A stretch of 6,964 bases of DNA from an uncultured Bacteroidales bacterium (GTDB lineage: Bacteria; Bacteroidota; Bacteroidia; Bacteroidales; UBA932): NCBI GenBank assembly GCA_946405485.1, contig CAMJHJ010000130.1, forward strand, positions 1-6,964, written 5' to 3'. The translations under genes were made by a program, and so were the position numbers. Positions within the stretch are counted from its first letter, which is position 1; every line of letters starts with the position of its first letter. The notes beneath the pieces are model-generated. The model was not told where the DNA came from and did no database searches. It saw nothing but the letters and a program-made list of their open reading frames with translations. Shown here piece by piece: positions 1 to 4,785 of the stretch.

Positions 1-830
1 CCGCAGACCAGCATGGTATGGATGCAGACTCCCAGGCCGAAGCCATGGAACACCGGCATTGCAGCCAGCATCTTGCTATGGCGGACTTCCTCATGACACA
101 TCGCCTCGGTCTGTCTAGCCAACGCATTGAAATTCAAGTCGGAAAGCATGATGCCCTTGGTCACGCCGGTCGTGCCGCCGGAGAATAGGACAACCGCCTC
201 TCTCAGCGGATCCTTTTCGCAGACATAATCTCCCGTCACGGATTCGCCACCGGCGATAAAATGCTTCCAGGTCATCACGCCATCCTTCTCCACGACCTTA
301 GGGAACTTGCGTTCCGTCATCAGTTTCTGTCCCCACGAAAGCGGGAAAGGCAGTTCTTCGGAGACGCGGGCGATGATCAGATGCCGGAGCGGATGCTGCT
401 TGCAGACATCCAGGAACTTGGCATAGAACTGGTCCAGCGTCACCGCATGCTCGCAGGATGCTTCCTCGATATAGTGGACGATTTCGCCGACCGCGGAAAG
501 CGGATGGACCATCGAAGGCACCGCACCGATACGGTTAAGCCCATAAAGGCAATAAATGGCCTGGGGCACGTTCGGAAGGCAGACCAGCACCCGGTCCCCC
601 GGACGTATGCCCAAGGCAAAGAAGGCGCGTGCCGTGCGGTCGATCTCCTCTGCGAAAGTGCGGTACGGGATTCTCCGGCCCATGAAAGACAAGGCTGGGA
701 AATCCGGATCGGCAGCAGCGGTCTCGAGGACGGTTCCGGACATCGACCGGTCGGAATAATCCAGATGAAAAGGGACCTCGCCATAGCTGTCCAGCCACGG
801 CGTGGAAATATTGTCATAGTTGAAAGTCAT
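1..830 (-). CDS. AMP-binding acyl-CoA synthetase-type enzyme, N-terminal part (cut by window edge)
   Basis: Reading the minus strand from ATG at 830-828 gives 276 codons with no stop before the left edge, so the C-terminal half is missing. The visible part belongs to the adenylate-forming (ANL) superfamily, which activates a carboxylic acid with ATP and usually passes the acyl group to CoA. The strongest evidence is the phosphate-binding loop FSGGTTGVTKG at residues 216-226, matching the family pattern SGTTGxPKG with Gly for the second-position residue and Thr in place of Pro. A second core motif, MPVFHGFG, lies at residues 258-265, and PNVPQAIY near residue 87 is also typical. No signal peptide or membrane segment is seen, so it should be cytoplasmic. 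The start is chosen because it lies 15 bases after the stop of the upstream gene; no Shine-Dalgarno is seen. It is probably co-transcribed with the E2-like gene. A fatty-acid or aryl-CoA ligase is likeliest, but the substrate-binding half is not visible. Confidence 0.9.
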   Translation of the reverse strand, partial: MTFNYDNISTPWLDSYGEVPFHLDYSDRSMSGTVLETAAADPDFPALSFMGRRIPYRTFAEEIDRTARAFFALGIRPGDRVLVCLPNVPQAIYCLYGLNRIGAVPSMVHPLSAVGEIVHYIEEASCEHAVTLDQFYAKFLDVCKQHPLRHLIIARVSEELPFPLSWGQKLMTERKFPKVVEKDGVMTWKHFIAGGESVTGDYVCEKDPLREAVVLFSGGTTGVTKGIMLSDLNFNALARQTEAMCHEEVRHSKMLAAMPVFHGFGLGVCIHTMLVC

Positions 831-845
831 AGTCCGGGATAGGGT

Positions 846-1736
846 TTAGTCAAACTCCACGGGTGTGGCGGCCGGCTCATCCAGGAGCTCCGGATGGGCG
901 AAGAGATGGCGCATGAGGCGAAGGGATTTGGCAAAGTAGTAGCCGTCCGCGATCCGTTCATCGATGGTCAGGCCGAGCTTGATCGTGTTGCGCAAGTCAT
1001 AGCTTCCGTCCTCGTGCCAGAAAGGACGCAGTTTCTTCTCACTGATCACGACGAAGAAGGAAATCGTCCCCCAGTTGAAGAGATGGTGGTAATCGGCGTT
1101 GAGCTTGATGCTGCCCAGGTTGGTGATATAGCAACTCGAATAACAGGGATCATCCTTCGCGAGGGCCTGCGGATAGTGTCCGTAGTACTCCAGTTTCTTC
1201 AAGGTCCAGGCCATCAGCCGGAAAAGGGGGCGCGGAAGTTTCTTCACGGCATCGAGCACATTGGTGACGCCCACCGTCTGATCCTCCTTGCGCACCTTGT
1301 GTACGAATTTCTGCACATAGGTATGGACCTGCTCCAGGACAGAGCCTCCATCAGGATCGAGGACGAACTTGGCCATCGCCTCTTCCGCCTCATCGGCAAA
1401 CTTGCGCTTGACGTTGAATGCCACCTCGATCTTCTTTCGCTCGTAGTAGCGCCCGCCCGCGATAAACCAGTTCATCTTGGGCCGCAGCAGCATCGTCTTG
1501 GCGATGGCCGCGGTGATGACGTGGAACCAAGTGTATTTAAAATCGGGATTGCCGGCGTTTTTGACAGCGAGGTACTTGTCCACTTCGGTCAAGTCAATCA
1601 CCTCTCCCATCACGGCTTCATTGTTGGTACGGTCGCCGAACATGTACGGCATCATCACATGCATCGAATCGAGTCCTGCGAGATAGTATCCATCCTTGCG
1701 GTCCCGGCGGTGCTTTTTCCTCTCGGTAGTTGACAT
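846..1736 (-). CDS. E2-like / CAT-like acyltransferase-fold protein with altered active-site motif
   Basis: This 296-residue protein resembles the catalytic domain of 2-oxo acid dehydrogenase E2 subunits and chloramphenicol acetyltransferase, without lipoyl or E3-binding domains. Supporting segments are TWFHVITAAIAKTMLLRPK (69-87), CYITNLGSI (202-210, compare the E2 pattern TISNLG), and the C-terminal motif LTIDERIADG (256-265). The last aligns with the E2 signature DHRxxDG, whose His is the catalytic base; here that position is Glu260. Either the protein is not a classical acyltransferase or it uses different chemistry. No signal peptide is seen, and the first 18 residues are very basic. The ATG at 1736-1734 is preferred over an in-frame TTG at 1760-1758, because that TTG lies inside the predicted -7 promoter box and would precede the transcript start; the ATG also has the CCTATG context seen at two other starts here. 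It is first in a minus-strand operon, 15 bases before the acyl-CoA synthetase-type gene, which suggests a link to acyl-CoA metabolism. Physiological role unknown. Confidence 0.8.
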   Translation of the reverse strand: MSTTERKKHRRDRKDGYYLAGLDSMHVMMPYMFGDRTNNEAVMGEVIDLTEVDKYLAVKNAGNPDFKYTWFHVITAAIAKTMLLRPKMNWFIAGGRYYERKKIEVAFNVKRKFADEAEEAMAKFVLDPDGGSVLEQVHTYVQKFVHKVRKEDQTVGVTNVLDAVKKLPRPLFRLMAWTLKKLEYYGHYPQALAKDDPCYSSCYITNLGSIKLNADYHHLFNWGTISFFVVISEKKLRPFWHEDGSYDLRNTIKLGLTIDERIADGYYFAKSLRLMRHLFAHPELLDEPAATPVEFD

Positions 1737-1754
1737 AGGTTTTCGGTAATAGTG

Positions 1755-1792
1755 TTCCAAATGTACAAAAATTTTATTTGATTATTCCAAAT
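1755..1792. repeat. Direct repeat TTCCAAAT, two copies 30 bases apart
   Basis: The octamer TTCCAAAT occurs at 1755-1762 and 1785-1792, about three helical turns apart. On the minus strand each copy reads ATTTGGAA and contains the TTTG of the predicted minus-strand -7 and -33 boxes, so at least four bases of each copy are explained by promoter function. The shared GGAA just outside the boxes is not explained by the consensus and could be chance or part of an operator. Confidence 0.45.
1758..1791 (-). promoter_or_regulatory. Bacteroidetes-type promoter for the minus-strand operon
   Basis: On the minus strand there is TTTG at 1791-1788 and TACATTTG at 1765-1758, separated by 22 bases. This matches the Bacteroidetes primary sigma factor consensus TTTG, about 17-23 bases, TAnnTTTG. 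The transcript would start near 1751-1754, leaving a leader of roughly 15-18 bases before the ATG at 1736. The 22-base spacer is at the long end of the range. Confidence 0.6.
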
Positions 1793-1806
1793 TAACCTTA
1801 TATTTG
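1777..1806 (+). promoter_or_regulatory. Bacteroidetes-type promoter for the sugar-kinase operon
   Basis: TTTG at 1777-1780 and TATATTTG at 1799-1806 are separated by 18 bases, an exact match to the Bacteroidetes -33/-7 consensus. Transcription would begin near 1810-1813, giving a leader of about 40-45 bases before the ATG at 1854. No Shine-Dalgarno is seen in the leader, as is usual in this phylum. The promoter overlaps the divergent minus-strand promoter by 15 bases. Confidence 0.72.
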
Positions 1807-1853
1807 TAAAAGGTAGTAAATCGGTTGACTAGATAATACAAGCACATACACTA

Positions 1854-2864
1854 ATGGAAACCAAAGAGCGTAAAGGTATCATCGCAGCAGGCAACTGGGT
1901 CGCTGACACCGTCAAATTCATCGACGTATATCCCCAGAAGGGAAATCTTACCACCATTACCAGCGTAGATGTCGGTCTGGGCGGCCTCGCCCACAATGTC
2001 CTGGTAGACCTCGCAAGCATGAAAAGCGGCCTGCCTCTTTACGCGGGCGGCTGCATCGGCGCGGATGAAAACGGACGCATCTGCCTGCAGGCCTGCGACC
2101 GTTTCGGGATTGACCGGACCAATGTCCACATCCTGGAGGGAGAGCTCACCGCCTACACGGACGTCATGACGGAGAAGGGCGGCGCCCGTACCTTCTTCCA
2201 TTATCGCGGCGCCAACGCGCATCTGGATGTGGAAAAAGTCCTCTCCTGCCAATCCCCCGCCAAGATCTTCCACCTGGGTTACCTCCTTTTGCTGGACAGT
2301 CTGGACAAGGAAGACCCCGAATATGGCATCGCTGCAGCCCGCGCCCTGGACGGCCTGACCCAGATGGGTTATGAGACCAGCGTGGACGTCGTTTCCGAAG
2401 AAGGCGACCGCTACCGCAAGGTTGTTCTCCCCTGCCTCAAATATACCGACTACCTGATCATCAATGAAGTGGAAGCCGAGAACAGCCTGGGCATCAAGTT
2501 GCGCCAAAGTGACGGCAGCATCCTATTCAGCGATGTGGAAGCGGCAGCCCGCAAACTCCTCGAGCTGGGCGTACGCAAGCTGGTCGTCATCCATTTCCCG
2601 GAAGGCGGAGTCGCCGCGGCCAAAGACGGCCGTTGCTGCAGCGCTCCCTCTTTCAGTCCCGACAAATCCGAAATTATCTCCACGGTCGGAGCCGGAGACG
2701 CTTTCTGTGCCGGAGCACTCTACGCCATCCATGAGGGGTACAGCCTCGAAGACCTGCTGGATTTCGCATCCGCCAGCGCCCGGTTCAACCTTTTCAGCAC
2801 CACTTCCACCGGCGGCGCCCCCACCCTGGAGACCATCCAGGCCTTTATCGCAAGCAAGAAATAA
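1854..2864 (+). CDS. PfkB/ribokinase-family carbohydrate kinase, probably acting on fructose or a related sugar
   Basis: A 336-residue cytoplasmic sugar kinase of normal PfkB-family length, which transfers phosphate from ATP to a sugar hydroxyl. The N-terminal family signature is GLGGLAHNVLVDLA (41-54), with the Gly-Gly and Asn that contact the sugar. The NxxE motif that helps place Mg and phosphate is N204-E207 (INEVE). The C-terminal signature STVGAGDAFCAG (276-287) supplies the anion hole and catalytic base Asp282. It resembles a subgroup of about 330-340 residue kinases with an H-x-RGANA segment (here HYRGANAHL, 116-124) whose substrate I do not know to be settled. It is the first gene of the plus-strand operon, behind a strong consensus promoter. 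The next genes handle mannose, fructose and mannitol 1-phosphate, so a fructokinase-like role (fructose to fructose 6-phosphate) is the best inference. Xylulose or another ketose is possible if the isomerase works on lyxose. The start is the only ATG fitting the leader. Confidence 0.88.
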   Translation: METKERKGIIAAGNWVADTVKFIDVYPQKGNLTTITSVDVGLGGLAHNVLVDLASMKSGLPLYAGGCIGADENGRICLQACDRFGIDRTNVHILEGELTAYTDVMTEKGGARTFFHYRGANAHLDVEKVLSCQSPAKIFHLGYLLLLDSLDKEDPEYGIAAARALDGLTQMGYETSVDVVSEEGDRYRKVVLPCLKYTDYLIINEVEAENSLGIKLRQSDGSILFSDVEAAARKLLELGVRKLVVIHFPEGGVAAAKDGRCCSAPSFSPDKSEIISTVGAGDAFCAGALYAIHEGYSLEDLLDFASASARFNLFSTTSTGGAPTLETIQAFIASKK

Positions 2865-2886
2865 CATATAAAAACCTACAACCATC

Positions 2887-3564
2887 ATGAAAAGATCCGA
2901 AATCAACGCGATCATCCGCGAGAACAAAGCCGTCTGCAAGAAGAATCATTTCTTCCTCCCTGCCTGGTGCGACTGGACCCCGGCAGACTGGGCGAAGAAA
3001 GGCGCTGAATGCGCCGAAATCAAGAATAATTGCATGGGATGGGACATCACAGACTTCGGCAGTGGCGACTTCGCCAAAGTCGGTCTGTCGCTCGTCACCA
3101 TGCGCAACGGCAATCCAGCCCTGGACCGCAAGCCCTATTGTGAGAAGATCATGATCGTCCGCGACGGACAGGTCACCCCGACCCATTTCCACTGGAACAA
3201 GATGGAAGACATCATTTTCCGCGAGGGCGAAGGCGATTTCTGCATGAAACTCTGGAACGCCGATCCCAAGACCGAACAACTCATCGAAGGCGGCATCGTC
3301 AAGCTCAAGGTGGATGGTGTCGTGACCGAGTTTGAGGCTGGCAAGACCTATCGTATCAAGAAGGGCCAGAGCGTCTGCTACACTCCTTATATTTATCACA
3401 CTTTCTGGGCGGAAGGCGGCACCTGCCTGATCGGCGAGGTCTCGATGGTCAACGACGATGCGGCAGATAACCGTTTCTGGGAGCCTATCGGCCGTTTCCC
3501 CGAAATCGTCGAGGATGAACCTGCGGAGGCCCTGCTCTGCACCGAGTATCCCGAACTCGCCTAG
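2887..3564 (+). CDS. D-lyxose/D-mannose ketol-isomerase (cupin-fold sugar isomerase)
   Basis: A 225-residue protein of the D-lyxose isomerase family (related to YdaE and the E. coli O157 sugar isomerase), single-domain cupin enzymes that convert D-lyxose to D-xylulose and D-mannose to D-fructose using a divalent metal, usually Mn. The start MKRSEINAIIRENKA is typical of the family. The metal ligands are all present: H100 and H102 (THFHW), E107 (KMEDI) and H171 (YHTFW), the same H-x-H, E, H spacing as the characterised enzymes. Residues 109-170 hold the strand-rich cupin core. No signal peptide, so cytoplasmic. It starts 22 bases after the kinase stop, following an A-rich stretch, and ends 3 bases before the dehydrogenase start. 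Beside an alpha-mannosidase the likely job is mannose to fructose; lyxose isomerisation cannot be excluded. Confidence 0.9.
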   Translation: MKRSEINAIIRENKAVCKKNHFFLPAWCDWTPADWAKKGAECAEIKNNCMGWDITDFGSGDFAKVGLSLVTMRNGNPALDRKPYCEKIMIVRDGQVTPTHFHWNKMEDIIFREGEGDFCMKLWNADPKTEQLIEGGIVKLKVDGVVTEFEAGKTYRIKKGQSVCYTPYIYHTFWAEGGTCLIGEVSMVNDDAADNRFWEPIGRFPEIVEDEPAEALLCTEYPELA

Positions 3565-3567
3565 CCT

Positions 3568-4782
3568 ATGAAACAGGCTGTCATGTACGGCGGCGGCAAC
3601 ATCGGCCGCGGATTCATCGGCGCCCTGATGAGCGGTGCCGGCTATGAAGTCACGTTCATCGACGTGGCAGAGCCGGTCGTACGCGAATTGCAGGAGCGAC
3701 GCTGCTATCCCCTGCGTTTCGTTTCCAACGAAGGTCACGAAGACCTCCTGGTCCGGAACGTCACCGCCGTTAACGGCAACGACACGGAGGCCGCTTCCAA
3801 TGTGATCGCCCGTTGCGACATCATGGCCACGGCTGTCGGCGCCCGCATCCTGAGATTCATCATTCCCAACATCGTCGCCGGCCTGCGCAAGCGCTGGGCC
3901 GCCGGCGGAGCTCCACTTAATATCATCATCTGCGAAAACCTCAACGACGCCAACAAGATTGTCGAGGGGATGATCAAGGAGCAACTGACCCCTGAAGAAT
4001 GCGTTCGTTTTGACGCCGAAGTCGGTTTGGTGGAGGCTTCCATCGGCCGCATGGTGCCCGTCCAGACGGACGAGATGAAAGATGGAGAACCCTTGCGGGT
4101 GTGCGTGGAAAAGTACGGCTTCCTGCCCGTTGACAAAGCCGCTTTCAAGGGTGCGGTCCCCGATATTCCGGGGATGGTTCCCTTCGAGCCTTTCGACTTT
4201 TTCATCAAACGCAAGCTCTTCATTCACAATATGGGCCATGCCACGACCGCCTACCTGGGCGGACTGAAGGGCGCGGACTATATCTATGAGGCGATCGATG
4301 ACCCGGAGATCCGCACCATCACGCAGAATGCGATGCTCGAGAGCGCCCAGGCCCTGAGCCGCCGCTACAAGGTGGACCTGGCCGGGATCCAGCTCCACAT
4401 CACGGACTTGCTGGGACGTTTCACCAACGCAGCCTTGAAGGACACTTGCGCCCGCGTGGGAGGCGATCCCGCCCGAAAGCTTTCCCCTGCCGACCGTCTG
4501 ATCGGATCCGCCACCCTCGCCCTCGAGGAAGGGATCACTCCGGCGTATATCGCGGTGGGAGCCGCTGCCGGCGTGAAACGCTTCCTGGATGAAGCGGAGC
4601 GTCCGCAGACCCCGGAAGAGGCCGGACGGGTCCTCACGGAGGTAAGCGCGCTCGACAAGGACGCACCCCTGGCAAAGTTGATCCTCGGCTATTATGGGAT
4701 GATTGCGGGAGGCTGCACCCTGGCAGACCTGCGACGTAAGGCGGACGGATGCAAGGCCGACTCTCTGAAAGATATCATTTAA
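3568..4782 (+). CDS. mtlD: Mannitol-1-phosphate 5-dehydrogenase family protein (polyol-specific long-chain dehydrogenase)
   Basis: A 404-residue NAD-dependent dehydrogenase, slightly longer than E. coli MtlD (382). The N-terminal Rossmann domain opens with GGGNIGRGFIG (8-18), and Asp32 (TFIDV) at the end of the second strand favours NAD over NADP. The catalytic K-x4-N-x2-H signature of polyol long-chain dehydrogenases is K216, N221, H224 in KRKLFIHNMGHAT. Further MtlD-like segments are ATTAYLG (225-231), LLGRFTNAALKD (281-292) and RKLSPADRLIG (303-313), the last two close to the E. coli enzyme. This likeness favours the phosphate form (mannitol 1-phosphate with fructose 6-phosphate) over the free-sugar mannitol or arabinitol dehydrogenases, but substrate is not proven. 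It is cytoplasmic. The start follows the isomerase stop as TAG-CCT-ATG, and the next gene follows as TAA-CCT-ATG, so translation of the three is probably coupled. In the mannose model it either stores reducing power as mannitol 1-phosphate or feeds it back. Confidence 0.87.
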   Translation: MKQAVMYGGGNIGRGFIGALMSGAGYEVTFIDVAEPVVRELQERRCYPLRFVSNEGHEDLLVRNVTAVNGNDTEAASNVIARCDIMATAVGARILRFIIPNIVAGLRKRWAAGGAPLNIIICENLNDANKIVEGMIKEQLTPEECVRFDAEVGLVEASIGRMVPVQTDEMKDGEPLRVCVEKYGFLPVDKAAFKGAVPDIPGMVPFEPFDFFIKRKLFIHNMGHATTAYLGGLKGADYIYEAIDDPEIRTITQNAMLESAQALSRRYKVDLAGIQLHITDLLGRFTNAALKDTCARVGGDPARKLSPADRLIGSATLALEEGITPAYIAVGAAAGVKRFLDEAERPQTPEEAGRVLTEVSALDKDAPLAKLILGYYGMIAGGCTLADLRRKADGCKADSLKDII

Positions 4783-4785
4783 CCT

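Noticed and set aside
261..842. A 193-codon plus-strand open frame and overlapping minus-strand frames at 440-817 and 535-798
   Set aside because: This stretch is covered by the AMP-binding enzyme starting at 830 on the minus strand, whose frame stays open to the window edge and carries the ATP-binding loop.
894..1733. A 279-codon open frame on the plus strand opposite the E2-like gene
   Set aside because: The minus-strand product has recognisable fold motifs and a promoter; the plus frame has neither and is a shadow.
1734..1760. TTG at 1760-1758 as the start of the E2-like protein (304 residues)
   Set aside because: The TTG falls within the predicted -7 box and would lie upstream of the transcript start; the ATG at 1736 has the CCTATG context seen at other starts.
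1768..1775. AAAATTTT and nearby short palindromes as a bidirectional terminator or operator
   Set aside because: The arms are too short and AT-rich for a stable hairpin, no GC stem is present, and the sequence is typical of the AT-rich promoter region.
1825..1837. A sigma-70-like pair TTGACT and GATAAT upstream of the kinase gene
   Set aside because: The two boxes are one base apart rather than about 17, so they cannot act as -35 and -10 elements.
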